The notes under the pieces were generated by a model. It did not search any database. It had not been told where the DNA came from and saw only the letters and a list, made by a program, of their open reading frames with translations. Positions 11,093-19,320 of a stretch of 64,000 nt of DNA are shown in pieces. How positions within the stretch are numbered: the first letter of the stretch is position 1; the number at the start of each line of letters is the position of its first letter. Source of the stretch: Kribbella solani (GTDB lineage Bacteria > Actinomycetota > Actinomycetes > Propionibacteriales > Kribbellaceae); contig NZ_JACHNF010000001.1 of NCBI RefSeq assembly GCF_014205295.1, forward strand, positions 6,758,001-6,822,000, given 5' to 3'. Position numbers and translations under genes: made by a program.

Positions 11093-11962
11093 GTGGGACA
11101 GAAGGTAAACCCGCACGGGTTCCGTCTCGGCATCAGCACCGACCACAAGAGCCGTTGGTACGCCGACAAGCTGTACAAGGACTACGTGGGCGAGGACGTC
11201 AAGATCCGCCGCCTGCTGAGCAAGGGCATGGAGCGCGCCGGCATCTCCCGCGTGGAGATCGAGCGCACCCGTGACCGGGTCCGGGTCGACATCCACACCG
11301 CTCGTCCGGGCATCGTGATCGGTCGCCGCGGCGCCGAGGCGGACCGGATTCGGGGCAGCCTGGAGGAGCTCACCGGCAAGCAGGTGCAGCTGAACATCCA
11401 CATCCTCGAGGTGAAGAACTCCGAGGTGGACGCGCAGCTGGTCGCCCAGGGTGTGGCCGAGCAGCTGTCCGGCCGCGTGGCGTTCCGCCGCGCGATGCGC
11501 AAGGCGATGCAGACCACCATGCGTGGCGGCGCCCTGGGCATCCGGATCCAGTGCTCCGGCCGGCTCGGTGGCGCGGAAATGTCGCGGTCGGAGTTCTACC
11601 GCGAGGGCCGCGTCCCGCTGCACACGCTGCGGGCCGACATCGACTACGGCTTCTACGAGGCCCGGACGACCTTCGGCCGGATCGGCGTGAAGGTCTGGAT
11701 CTACAAGGGTGACGTGGCCGGCTCCCGCGCCGAGCGCGAGGCGCAGGCGGCGGCCCGGGCTGCCAACCAGCAGCGCCGGCCGGCTCGCCGCGACGACCGC
11801 GGTGGCCGTGGTGGCGACCGGGGTGGCCGTGGTGGCGACCGCGGCGGCCGTGGTGGCGACAACCGCCGCGACGCCCGCAACGACAACGCCGCGACGGCCG
11901 ACAAGGCCGCCGAGAGCGCGCCGGCAGCCAAGGCCGCCGAGACGACCGGAACGGAGAGCTGA
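11093..11962 (+). CDS. rpsC: 30S ribosomal protein S3 with RGG-rich tail
   Basis: 289 residues from GTG 11093 (MGQKVNPHGFRLGISTDHKS). S3 shapes the mRNA entry channel; the KH-domain GxxG equivalent (IGRRGAEADRIRG) and C-terminal S3 domain are complete. Beyond the normal fold, residues from about 228 carry three GGRGGDR repeats followed by an Ala/Lys/Glu-rich end. The DNA of the repeat is a near-perfect 20-21-base tandem repeat (about 11802-11860). An RNA-binding disordered extension is likely. Confidence 0.97.
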   Translation: MGQKVNPHGFRLGISTDHKSRWYADKLYKDYVGEDVKIRRLLSKGMERAGISRVEIERTRDRVRVDIHTARPGIVIGRRGAEADRIRGSLEELTGKQVQLNIHILEVKNSEVDAQLVAQGVAEQLSGRVAFRRAMRKAMQTTMRGGALGIRIQCSGRLGGAEMSRSEFYREGRVPLHTLRADIDYGFYEARTTFGRIGVKVWIYKGDVAGSRAEREAQAAARAANQQRRPARRDDRGGRGGDRGGRGGDRGGRGGDNRRDARNDNAATADKAAESAPAAKAAETTGTES

Positions 11963-11965
11963 ACC

Positions 11966-12385
11966 ATGCTCATCCCCCGCAAGGTCAAGCACCGCAAGCA
12001 GCACCACCCGAAGCGCAGCGGTGCTGCCAAGGGTGGTACCACGCTGGCCTTCGGTGACTTCGGCATCCAGGCGCTGGAGAGCCACTACGTCACCAACCGG
12101 CAGATCGAGTCCGCGCGTATCGCGATGACCCGGCACATCAAGCGTGGCGGAAAGGTCTGGATCAACATCTACCCGGACCGCCCGCTGACCAAGAAGCCGG
12201 CCGAAACCCGGATGGGTTCCGGTAAGGGTTCGCCGGAGTGGTGGATCGCGAACGTGAAGGCCGGCCGAGTGCTGTTCGAGCTGTCCGGTGTTCCCGAGGA
12301 CATCGCTCGCGAGGCGATGCGCCGCGCGATCCACAAGTTGCCGATGAAGTGCCGCTTCATCACCCGAGAGGCAGGTGAGAACTGA
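11966..12385 (+). CDS. rplP: 50S ribosomal protein L16
   Basis: 139 residues (MLIPRKVKHRKQHHPKR). L16 contacts A-site tRNA and is essential for late 50S assembly. The KPAETRMGSGKGSPEWW motif is intact. It starts three bases after rpsC and its TGA overlaps the rpmC ATG. Confidence 0.99.
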   Translation: MLIPRKVKHRKQHHPKRSGAAKGGTTLAFGDFGIQALESHYVTNRQIESARIAMTRHIKRGGKVWINIYPDRPLTKKPAETRMGSGKGSPEWWIANVKAGRVLFELSGVPEDIAREAMRRAIHKLPMKCRFITREAGEN

Positions 12386-12666
12386 TGGCTACCCTGACCG
12401 CCGCCGAGCTGCGGAACCTGGGCCGGGACGAGCTGATGACCAAGCTCGGTGAAGCCAAGGAGGAGCTGTTCAACCTCCGGTTCCAGGCTGCCACCGGACA
12501 GCTGGAGTCCCACGGCCGGCTGCGCGCCGTCCGCAAGGACATCGCCCGCATCTACACGGTGCTGTCCGAGCGCGCGCTCGGTATCACCGAGGAGGTGGAC
12601 GCCCCGGCCGAGGCCGCGGCCGTCGCCGACGAAGCTGCGGACGACAGTGAGAAGGCGAACGCATGA
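12385..12666 (+). CDS. rpmC: 50S ribosomal protein L29
   Basis: 93 residues, slightly longer than usual because of an acidic, Ala-rich C-terminal extension (about residues 70-93). L29 lies by the tunnel exit next to L23. The core (LRNLGRDELMTKLGEAKEELFNLRFQ) is typical. Overlaps rplP by one base and rpsQ by four. Confidence 0.97.
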   Translation: MATLTAAELRNLGRDELMTKLGEAKEELFNLRFQAATGQLESHGRLRAVRKDIARIYTVLSERALGITEEVDAPAEAAAVADEAADDSEKANA

Positions 12667-12959
12667 CCGAGAACACGAAGGACGAGACCGTGAGCACGAC
12701 CACCGAGGCGCGAGGCCGCCGGAAGACCCGTGAGGGCCTGGTGCTGAGCGACAAGATGGACAAGACCGTCACCGTCGAGGTCGAGGACCGGGTCAAGCAC
12801 AAGCTCTACGGCAAGGTCATCCGGCGTACCAGCAAGCTGAAGGCGCACGACGAGCAGAACGCCGCCGGGATCGGCGACCGCGTCCTCCTGATGGAGACCC
12901 GGCCGCTGTCGGCGACCAAGCGCTGGCGCGTCGTCGAGATTCTCGAGAAGGCCAAGTAG
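12663..12959 (+). CDS. rpsQ: 30S ribosomal protein S17
   Basis: 98 residues with a ~20-residue N-terminal extension before RKTREGLVLSDKMDKTVTV. S17 is a primary 16S rRNA binder of the 30S body. ATGA overlap with rpmC. Last gene before a 103-base gap that marks the S10/spc boundary. Confidence 0.98.
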   Translation: MTENTKDETVSTTTEARGRRKTREGLVLSDKMDKTVTVEVEDRVKHKLYGKVIRRTSKLKAHDEQNAAGIGDRVLLMETRPLSATKRWRVVEILEKAK

Positions 12960-12968
12960 TTCCCGGCC

Positions 12969-12984
12969 CGGTGCTTCGGCACCG
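12969..12984 (+). terminator. TTCG-loop hairpin between rpsQ and rplN
   Basis: CGGTGC (12969-12974), TTCG tetraloop, GCACCG (12979-12984). It is short and lacks a T-run, so an attenuator or partial terminator at the S10/spc junction is more likely than a full stop. Confidence 0.45.
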
Positions 12985-13062
12985 TCCGGAAACCATTCGA
13001 ATTTATTCGTTCCGCAAGGCTCACCACGGTGAGAACCAGCGAGACAACCAGGAGATCAACAG

Positions 13063-13431
13063 ATGATCCAGCAGGAGTCGCGACTGAAGGTCGCCGACAA
13101 CACGGGCGCGAAGGAGATCCTTTGCATCCGCGTTCTCGGTGGCTCCGGTCGGCGCTACGCCGGTGTCGGTGACACGATCGTCGCCACCGTCAAGGACGCG
13201 ATCCCCGGCGGTGGTGTGAAGAAGGGTGACGTCGTCAAGGCGGTCGTCGTGCGGACCGTGAAGGAGCGCCGGCGTCCGGACGGCTCCTACATCCGCTTCG
13301 ACGAGAACGCCGCGGTGATCCTGAAGGCCGACGGCGAGCCGCGCGGTACCCGTATCTTCGGCCCGGTCGGCCGGGAGCTGCGGGAGAAGCGCTTCATGAA
13401 GATCATCTCGCTCGCGCCGGAGGTGCTCTGA
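13063..13431 (+). CDS. rplN: 50S ribosomal protein L14
   Basis: 122 residues (MIQQESRLKVADNTGAKEILCIRVLGG). L14 lies at the subunit interface and binds RsfS in resting ribosomes. SD AGGAG lies nine bases upstream. First gene of the spc operon, after a 103-base gap that may hold its own promoter (AT-rich ATTCGAATTTATTCG at 12995-13009). Confidence 0.99.
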   Translation: MIQQESRLKVADNTGAKEILCIRVLGGSGRRYAGVGDTIVATVKDAIPGGGVKKGDVVKAVVVRTVKERRRPDGSYIRFDENAAVILKADGEPRGTRIFGPVGRELREKRFMKIISLAPEVL

Positions 13432-13432
13432 G

Positions 13433-13822
13433 ATGGCCCAGCAGAAGAAGCTGCACGTGAAGAAGGGCGATCAGGTTCGTGTGATCGCCGGTAAGTCCAA
13501 GGGCCTCGAGGGCAAGATCATCCAGGTCTTCCCGGACGACGAGAAGGTCATCGTCGAGGGCGTCAACCGGGTGAAGAAGCACACCAAGGTGCAGCAGGCC
13601 CAGCGCGGCGGCACCACCGGTGGCATCGTCACCCAGGAAGCCCCGATCCACGTCTCGAACGTGGCGCTTGTCGTCGAGGTCGAGAAGGACGGCAAGAAGC
13701 AGAAGGTAACCACCCGCGTCGGCTACAACCGCGTCGAGGTGCAGAAGCGCCGTCCCGACGGTTCGACGTACACCGGTTACCGGAGCGTCCGGATCGCCGT
13801 GAAGACCGGCGAGGAGATCTGA
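13433..13822 (+). CDS. rplX: 50S ribosomal protein L24
   Basis: 129 residues, longer than the ~105 of typical L24. L24 initiates 50S assembly. The KOW motif (KKGDQVRVIAGKSKGLEGKI) is at residues 9-28. Starts one base after the rplN stop codon and overlaps rplE by one base. Confidence 0.97.
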   Translation: MAQQKKLHVKKGDQVRVIAGKSKGLEGKIIQVFPDDEKVIVEGVNRVKKHTKVQQAQRGGTTGGIVTQEAPIHVSNVALVVEVEKDGKKQKVTTRVGYNRVEVQKRRPDGSTYTGYRSVRIAVKTGEEI

Positions 13823-14394
13823 TGACCACCGCAGTGACCGAGAACAAGACGCAGCCGCGGCTGAAGACGAAGTACCGCGAGGAGATCGTCGGCAAGCTGC
13901 ACGACGAGTTCAAGTACGCGAACGTGATGCAGGTGCCCGGGCTCACCAAGATCGTGGTGAACATGGGCGTCGGCGAGGCGGCGCGGGACTCGAAGCTGAT
14001 CGAGGGCGCGGTGAAGGACCTGGCCGCGATCACCGGTCAGAAGCCGCAGGTGACCAAGGCTCGCAAGTCGATCGCGCAGTTCAAGCTGCGTGAGGGGATG
14101 CCGATCGGCGCCCACGTGACGCTGCGCGGCGACCGGATGTGGGAGTTCCTGGACCGGCTGCTGGCGCTCGCGCTGCCCCGGATTCGCGACTTCCGCGGTC
14201 TGTCGGCCAAGCAGTTCGACGGCACCGGGAACTACACCTTCGGTCTGACCGAGCAGGTGATGTTCCACGAGATCAACCAGGACCGCATCGACCGGGTCCG
14301 GGGCATGGACATCACCGTGGTGACCACCGCGAAGAACGACGACGAGGGCCGGGCCCTGCTGCGGGCGCTCGGCTTCCCGTTCAAGGAGAACTGA
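13822..14394 (+). CDS. rplE: 50S ribosomal protein L5
   Basis: 190 residues; binds 5S rRNA and contacts the P-site tRNA T loop. The VMQVPGLTKIVVNMGVGEAA and KLREGMPIGAHVTLRGDRMWEFLDRL segments are canonical. Overlaps rplX by one base. Confidence 0.98.
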   Translation: MTTAVTENKTQPRLKTKYREEIVGKLHDEFKYANVMQVPGLTKIVVNMGVGEAARDSKLIEGAVKDLAAITGQKPQVTKARKSIAQFKLREGMPIGAHVTLRGDRMWEFLDRLLALALPRIRDFRGLSAKQFDGTGNYTFGLTEQVMFHEINQDRIDRVRGMDITVVTTAKNDDEGRALLRALGFPFKEN

Positions 14395-14395
14395 C

Positions 14396-14581
14396 GTGGC
14401 GAAGACAGCACTCAAGGTCAAGCAGGCCCGGAAGCCGAAGTTCGCGGTTCGCGGTTACACCCGCTGCCAGCGCTGCGGCCGGCCGAAGGCGGTCTTCCGC
14501 AAGTTCGGCCTGTGCCGGATCTGCCTGCGGGAGATGGCACACCGGGGCGAGCTGCCCGGCGTGACCAAGTCCAGCTGGTGA
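14396..14581 (+). CDS. rpsZ: 30S ribosomal protein S14, zinc-binding type Z
   Basis: 61 residues, GTG start. Two CxxC pairs (C24-C27 and C40-C43) form the zinc site, so this is the short C+ paralogue rather than the ~100-residue zinc-free form. A zinc-free copy, used under zinc limitation in many actinobacteria, may exist elsewhere. Immediately follows rplE. Confidence 0.97.
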   Translation: MAKTALKVKQARKPKFAVRGYTRCQRCGRPKAVFRKFGLCRICLREMAHRGELPGVTKSSW

Positions 14582-14675
14582 CCGAGTCCCACCCAGAACT
14601 TCTCCCCATTCACCACCATCTAGTCACCGTAGGTCGCCGAACGGCGAAACCACGGCGGGAAAGAGGCCCCAGGCC

Positions 14676-15083
14676 ATGACGATGACCGACCCGATCGCAG
14701 ACATGTTGACGCGTCTGCGGAACGCCAACCAGGCGTACCACGAGTCGACCACGATGCCGTACAGCAAGATCAAGCAGGGCATCGCCGACATCCTTCAGCA
14801 GGAGGGCTACATCGCCTCCTACAAGGTCGAGGACCCCGCGGAGGGTGCCGTCGGCAAGACCCTGACGGTCGACCTGAAGTTCGGCCCGAGCCGGGAGCGC
14901 TCCATCGCGGGCGTCCGCCGGATCAGCAAGCCGGGCCTGCGGGTCTACGCGAAGTCGACCAACCTGCCCAAGGTCCTCGGCGGCCTGGGCGTCGCGATCA
15001 TCTCGACGTCCCAGGGACTGCTGACCGACCGTCAGGCGAAGAACAAGGGCGTTGGCGGGGAAGTCCTCGCCTACGTCTGGTGA
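14676..15083 (+). CDS. rpsH: 30S ribosomal protein S8
   Basis: 135 residues (MTMTDPIADMLTRLRNANQ); an ATG two codons later is an alternative start. S8 binds the central domain of 16S rRNA and represses the spc operon in E. coli. A 94-base gap separates it from rpsZ. The C-terminus KNKGVGGEVLAYVW is typical. Confidence 0.98.
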   Translation: MTMTDPIADMLTRLRNANQAYHESTTMPYSKIKQGIADILQQEGYIASYKVEDPAEGAVGKTLTVDLKFGPSRERSIAGVRRISKPGLRVYAKSTNLPKVLGGLGVAIISTSQGLLTDRQAKNKGVGGEVLAYVW

Positions 15084-15110
15084 CGAAGAACCGGAAGGAG
15101 GACCACTGAA

Positions 15111-15653
15111 ATGTCTCGCATCGGAAAGCTCCCGGTCTCGGTCCCGTCCGGCGTCGACGTCACGATCGACGGCCAGACGGTCACCGTCAAGGGTCCCAAG
15201 GGTCAGCTCTCGCACGTAGTCGCTGAGCCCATCGTGGTCAACCGGGACGAGGACGGCGCCATTGCCGTGACCCGCCCGGACGACCTGCGCAAGAGCAAGG
15301 AACTGCACGGCCTCTCCCGCACCCTGATCGCCAACCTGGTCACCGGTGTCACCGAGGGCTACGAGAAGAAGCTCGAGATCGTCGGCGTCGGGTACCGCGT
15401 CCTGGCCAAGGGACCGACCCAGCTGGAGTTCTCCCTCGGCTACAGCCACACCATCACGGTGGACGCGCCGGAGGGGATCACCTTCAACGTCGAGGCCCCG
15501 ACCAAGTTCTCGGTGCTCGGCATCGACAAGCAGTCGGTCGGCGAGGTCGCCGCGAACATCCGCAAGCTGCGCAAGCCCGAGCCGTACAAGGGCAAGGGCG
15601 TGCGGTATGCCGGCGAGGTAGTGCGCCGCAAGGTCGGAAAGGCTGGTAAGTAA
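15111..15653 (+). CDS. rplF: 50S ribosomal protein L6
   Basis: 180 residues (MSRIGKLPVSVPSGVDVTI). L6 lies at the base of the L7/L12 stalk near the GTPase centre. The two duplicated L6 domains and the C-terminal EPYKGKGVRYAGEVVRRK motif are present. SD AAGGAGG is upstream. Confidence 0.99.
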   Translation: MSRIGKLPVSVPSGVDVTIDGQTVTVKGPKGQLSHVVAEPIVVNRDEDGAIAVTRPDDLRKSKELHGLSRTLIANLVTGVTEGYEKKLEIVGVGYRVLAKGPTQLEFSLGYSHTITVDAPEGITFNVEAPTKFSVLGIDKQSVGEVAANIRKLRKPEPYKGKGVRYAGEVVRRKVGKAGK

Positions 15654-15655
15654 CC

Positions 15656-16039
15656 ATGGCGATCGGACTGCGGCACAACAAGCACTCCGCCAAGAAGACG
15701 GCCTCGCGTCTGCGTCGCCAGATTCGCGTCCGGAAGAAGATCAACGGCACGGCCGTCCGGCCGCGGCTGGTGGTCACCAAGTCGTCGCGGCACCTGTTCG
15801 TTCAGGTGATCGACGACGTGGCCGGCAAGACGCTGGTCTCCGCCTCCACCATGGAGGCCGACCTGCGCGGCGCGTCGGACAACAAGACCGACAAGGCCAA
15901 GACGGTCGGCGGCCTGATCGCCGACCGGGCCAAGGCCGCCGGCATCGACTCGGTCGTCTTCGACCGGGCCGGGAACAAGTACCACGGCCGTATCGCGGCC
16001 CTAGCGGATGCTGCCCGTGAGGGCGGCCTCGGCTTCTGA
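15656..16039 (+). CDS. rplR: 50S ribosomal protein L18
   Basis: 127 residues, a 5S rRNA-binding protein of the central protuberance. RLRRQIRVRKKINGT and the C-terminal YHGRIAALADAAREGGL are canonical. Starts two bases after rplF. Confidence 0.99.
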   Translation: MAIGLRHNKHSAKKTASRLRRQIRVRKKINGTAVRPRLVVTKSSRHLFVQVIDDVAGKTLVSASTMEADLRGASDNKTDKAKTVGGLIADRAKAAGIDSVVFDRAGNKYHGRIAALADAAREGGLGF

Positions 16040-16069
16040 CAGGCGATCAAGGGAAGAGGGTAGTTCGAA

Positions 16070-16669
16070 ATGAGCGGAGGCCAGCAGCGTCGCGGAGGCG
16101 GCGCCGGTGGTGAGCGCCGTGGCCGCGACGGTGGTCGCGGTCAGCAGGCGGACAAGACCGCCTACATCGAGCGCGTGGTAGCCATCAACCGGGTCGCCAA
16201 GGTCGTGAAGGGTGGTCGTCGCTTCAGCTTCACCGCCCTCGTGGTCGTCGGCGACGGTGAAGGCACCGTCGGTGTGGGTTACGGAAAGGCCAAGGAGGTG
16301 CCCGCGGCGATCGCCAAGGGCGTCGAGGAGGCCAAGAAGGCGTTCTTCAAGGTGCCGCGGATTCAGGGCACCATCCCGCACCCGGTGCAGGGCGAGAAGG
16401 CCGCGGGCGTAGTGATGCTGCGTCCGGCCGCTCCCGGTACCGGTGTGATCGCGGGTGGCTCGGCGCGCGCCGTGCTGGAGTGCGCCGGTATCCACGACAT
16501 CCTCAGCAAGTCGCTGGGTTCCTCGAACTCCATCAACGTGGTGCACGCCACGGTGGAGGCGCTGCGGAGCCTGGAGACCCCGGAGGCCGTGGCCGCGCGC
16601 CGTGGCCTGCCGGTCGAGGACGTCGCGCCCGCCGCGCTGCTGAAGGCGCGGGCGGAGGTGGCTTCCTGA
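16070..16669 (+). CDS. rpsE: 30S ribosomal protein S5
   Basis: 199 residues with a Gly/Arg-rich N-terminal ~25 residues. S5 acts in mRNA unwinding and decoding fidelity. The RVAKVVKGGRRFSFTALVVVGD motif, where spectinomycin-resistance changes occur in other species, is wild type. Overlaps rpmD by one base. Confidence 0.98.
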   Translation: MSGGQQRRGGGAGGERRGRDGGRGQQADKTAYIERVVAINRVAKVVKGGRRFSFTALVVVGDGEGTVGVGYGKAKEVPAAIAKGVEEAKKAFFKVPRIQGTIPHPVQGEKAAGVVMLRPAAPGTGVIAGGSARAVLECAGIHDILSKSLGSSNSINVVHATVEALRSLETPEAVAARRGLPVEDVAPAALLKARAEVAS

Positions 16670-16851
16670 TGGCACGCCTGAAGGTGACCCAGACCCGTTC
16701 GGGCATCGGTGGCAAGCAGAACCAGCGCGACACGCTGCGTACGCTCGGAGTCAAGCGGATCGGCGACACCGCCGTCCACGAGGACAAGCCCGAGGTCCGC
16801 GGCATGGTGCGGGCGGTTCGCCACCTCATCACCGTCGAGGAGGTCGACTGA
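16669..16851 (+). CDS. rpmD: 50S ribosomal protein L30
   Basis: 60 residues (MARLKVTQTRSGIGGKQNQ), the standard short bacterial L30. Its ATG overlaps the rpsE TGA, and rplO begins two bases after its stop. Confidence 0.98.
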   Translation: MARLKVTQTRSGIGGKQNQRDTLRTLGVKRIGDTAVHEDKPEVRGMVRAVRHLITVEEVD

Positions 16852-16852
16852 T

Positions 16853-17293
16853 ATGACGCTCAAGGTTCACCACCTGCGTCCGGCGCCCGGTGCCAAGACC
16901 GCCAAGACCCGCGTGGGTCGCGGTGAGGGCAGCAAGGGCAAGACGGCCGGCCGCGGTACCAAGGGCAGCAAGGCGCGGAACAACATCCCCGAGTGGTTCG
17001 AGGGTGGCCAGATGCCGCTGCACATGCGGCTCCCGAAGCTGAAGGGCTTCAAGAGCAGGAACCGGGTGGAGTTCCAGGTCGTTAACCTGGACAAGCTCGG
17101 ACAACTGTTTCCCGAAGGTGGCGAGGTCGGCGTGGCCGAACTGGTCGCCAAGGGCGCGGTCCGTCGTGGTCAGCCGGTGAAGGTGCTGGGTGACGGCGAA
17201 CTGACCGTGGCACTGCAGGTCTCGGCACACAAGTTCTCGAAGTCCGCCACGGACAAGATCCAGGCGGCCGGAGGAACCACGACCGAGGTGTGA
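16853..17293 (+). CDS. rplO: 50S ribosomal protein L15
   Basis: 146 residues from ATG 16853 (MTLKVHHLRPAPGAKTAKTR). L15 is a late 50S assembly protein. GRGEGSKGKTAGRGTKG and FEGGQMPLHMRLPKLKGF are conserved. A longer frame starting within rpmD is rejected. Confidence 0.98.
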   Translation: MTLKVHHLRPAPGAKTAKTRVGRGEGSKGKTAGRGTKGSKARNNIPEWFEGGQMPLHMRLPKLKGFKSRNRVEFQVVNLDKLGQLFPEGGEVGVAELVAKGAVRRGQPVKVLGDGELTVALQVSAHKFSKSATDKIQAAGGTTTEV

Positions 17294-17427
17294 CACGAGG
17301 TCCAGGGCTCGTAACGATCGGTGCTTGATATCCTGCGCCGGTCGGACGAGCCCTGGTTCGTCTCTTGCCCAGCGGTTCAGCTAGGCCCTGCCGTGCCCGC
17401 GGCAAGGGAAACTTGTGGGAGGACAGG

Positions 17428-18729
17428 GTGTTAGGCGCCTTCGCCAACGCGTTCAAGACTCCGGACCTGCGCCGGAAGATCTTGTTCGTGCTCTTCATCG
17501 TCGTGATCTTCCGGATCGGCTCCGTCGTACCGGCACCCGGCGTCAACGTTCAGTCTCTGCACACGTGTATCAAGATCTCCCAGGGCGGCCAGAACGCCAA
17601 CCTGTACAACTTGATCAACCTGTTCTCCGGTGGGGCACTGCTGCAGCTCGCGATCTTCGCGCTCGGCATCATGCCGTACATCACCGCCAGCATCATCCTG
17701 CAGCTGCTCACCGTGGTGATCCCGCGGCTGGAGTCGCTGAAGAAGGAAGGCCAGGCGGGCCAGGCGAAGATCACCCAGTACACCCGGTTCCTCACCGTCG
17801 GGCTGGCGATCCTGCAGTCCACCGCGTTCGTGGCGCTGGCCCGGACGCCGGGCCGGCTGTTCCAGGGCTGCACCGAGCCGCTGCTGTACAAGGACGACTG
17901 GTTCGCCGTCTCGGTGATGGTGCTGACCATGACCGCCGGTACCGGCATCATCATGTGGCTCGGTGAGCTGATCACCGACCGTGGCGTCGGCAACGGTATG
18001 TCGATCCTGATCTTCACCCAGATCGTCGCCACCTTCCCGACCCAGCTGTGGAGCATCCGCAAGCAGAAGGGCGTCACCACCTTCGTCGTGGTGATCGCGA
18101 TCGGCCTCGTGATCATGGCCGCGGTCATCTTCATCGAGCAGGCCCAGCGCCGGATCCCGGTCCAGTACGCGAAGCGGATGGTCGGCCGGAAGATGTTCGG
18201 CGGGACCTCCACCTACATTCCGCTGAAGGTGAACCAGGCCGGTGTCATCCCGGTCATCTTCGCCTCCAGTCTGCTGTATCTCCCCGTTCTGGTCAGTCAG
18301 TTCCAGCAGGGCAAACCCTGGGCGAACTGGATCCAGGGGAACTTGGTCAAGGGCGACCACCCGATCTACATGGTGACGTACGTCGCCCTGATCATCTTCT
18401 TCACGTACTTCTACGTCTCGATCACCTTCAACCCGAAGGAGGTCGCCGACAACATGAAGAAGTACGGCGGCTTCATCCCGGGCATCCGGGCCGGGCGGCC
18501 GACCGAGGAATACCTGAAGTACGTGCTGGACCGCATCACGCTGCCAGGAGCGCTCTATCTCGCGGTGATCTCGATGATCCCGCTGGTCGCCCTCGTCCTG
18601 CTGAACGCCAACCAGAACTTCCCCTTCGGTGGTACGTCGATCCTGATCATGGTCGGGGTCGGGCTGGACACGGTGAAGCAGATCGAGAGTCAGCTGCAGC
18701 AGCGTAACTACGAAGGGTTCCTGCGCTGA
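17428..18729 (+). CDS. secY: Protein translocase subunit SecY
   Basis: 433 residues from GTG 17428, chosen because GGAGG ends seven bases upstream and actinobacterial SecY normally begins LGAFANAFKTPDLRRKI. It forms the protein-conducting channel of the Sec translocon in the membrane. About ten hydrophobic segments are evident, plus GLGNG-like VGNGMSILIF and the cytosolic YAKRMVGRKMFGG loop. The TGA overlaps the adk ATG. A 134-base gap after rplO may contain a promoter. Confidence 0.98.
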   Translation: MLGAFANAFKTPDLRRKILFVLFIVVIFRIGSVVPAPGVNVQSLHTCIKISQGGQNANLYNLINLFSGGALLQLAIFALGIMPYITASIILQLLTVVIPRLESLKKEGQAGQAKITQYTRFLTVGLAILQSTAFVALARTPGRLFQGCTEPLLYKDDWFAVSVMVLTMTAGTGIIMWLGELITDRGVGNGMSILIFTQIVATFPTQLWSIRKQKGVTTFVVVIAIGLVIMAAVIFIEQAQRRIPVQYAKRMVGRKMFGGTSTYIPLKVNQAGVIPVIFASSLLYLPVLVSQFQQGKPWANWIQGNLVKGDHPIYMVTYVALIIFFTYFYVSITFNPKEVADNMKKYGGFIPGIRAGRPTEEYLKYVLDRITLPGALYLAVISMIPLVALVLLNANQNFPFGGTSILIMVGVGLDTVKQIESQLQQRNYEGFLR

Positions 18730-19301
18730 TGAGAATGTTGCTGATGGGTCCGCCCGGGGCGGGCAAGGGCACGCAGGCAAAGGTGCTTGCGGAACGCCTC
18801 AATATCCCGGCCGTGTCCACCGGCGACATCTTCCGTGCGAACGTGAAGGACGAGACGCCGCTCGGTGTCGAGGCGAAGCGCTACATGGACGCCGGCGACT
18901 ACGTCCCGGACGAGGTCACCAACTCGATGGTCCGGGACCGGCTGTCGGAGGCCGACGCGGGCGAGGGCTTCCTGCTCGACGGGTACCCGCGGACGCTGGC
19001 CCAGGTCGGCACCCTCGACGACATCCTGGCCGAGCACGGGCACAAGCTGGACGCCGTGGTCGCGCTGGTGGCCGACATCGAGGTGCTGGTCGAGCGGATG
19101 ACCAAGCGGGCGCACATCGAGGGCCGGACCGACGACTCCGAAGAGGTGGTCCGGCACCGGCAGGACGTCTACACCGCCGAGACCAAGCCGCTGCTGCAGG
19201 TGTACGCGCAGCGCGGCCTGCTGGTCGAGGTGAACGGCGTCGGCGAGATCGACGAGGTCAGCGAGCGCGTACTCGCGGCGCTGAAGCCCGTCACCGAGTA
19301 A
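18729..19301 (+). CDS. adk: Adenylate kinase
   Basis: 190 residues; interconverts AMP + ATP and 2 ADP. P loop GPPGAGKGTQ at residues 7-16, DGYPRT in the AMP-binding region and GRTDD in a short LID. The LID lacks the zinc cysteines of longer enzymes. Coupled to secY by a one-base overlap, the classic spc arrangement. Confidence 0.98.
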   Translation: MRMLLMGPPGAGKGTQAKVLAERLNIPAVSTGDIFRANVKDETPLGVEAKRYMDAGDYVPDEVTNSMVRDRLSEADAGEGFLLDGYPRTLAQVGTLDDILAEHGHKLDAVVALVADIEVLVERMTKRAHIEGRTDDSEEVVRHRQDVYTAETKPLLQVYAQRGLLVEVNGVGEIDEVSERVLAALKPVTE

Positions 19302-19320
19302 CCGGACGTGATGTACGGCC

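Noticed and set aside
11800..11865. Possible CRISPR-like or satellite repeat
   Set aside because: The 20-21-base tandem repeat is in frame and encodes the GGRGGD tail of S3; no spacers.
10499..11962. A genuine L22-S3 fusion protein
   Set aside because: The normal L22 tail and stop exist in a shifted frame directly before a proper rpsC start, so a one-base error is far more likely; kept only as a finding to verify.
17431..18780. 449-codon antisense frame over secY
   Set aside because: His/Asp/Arg-rich artefact opposite a clear SecY gene.
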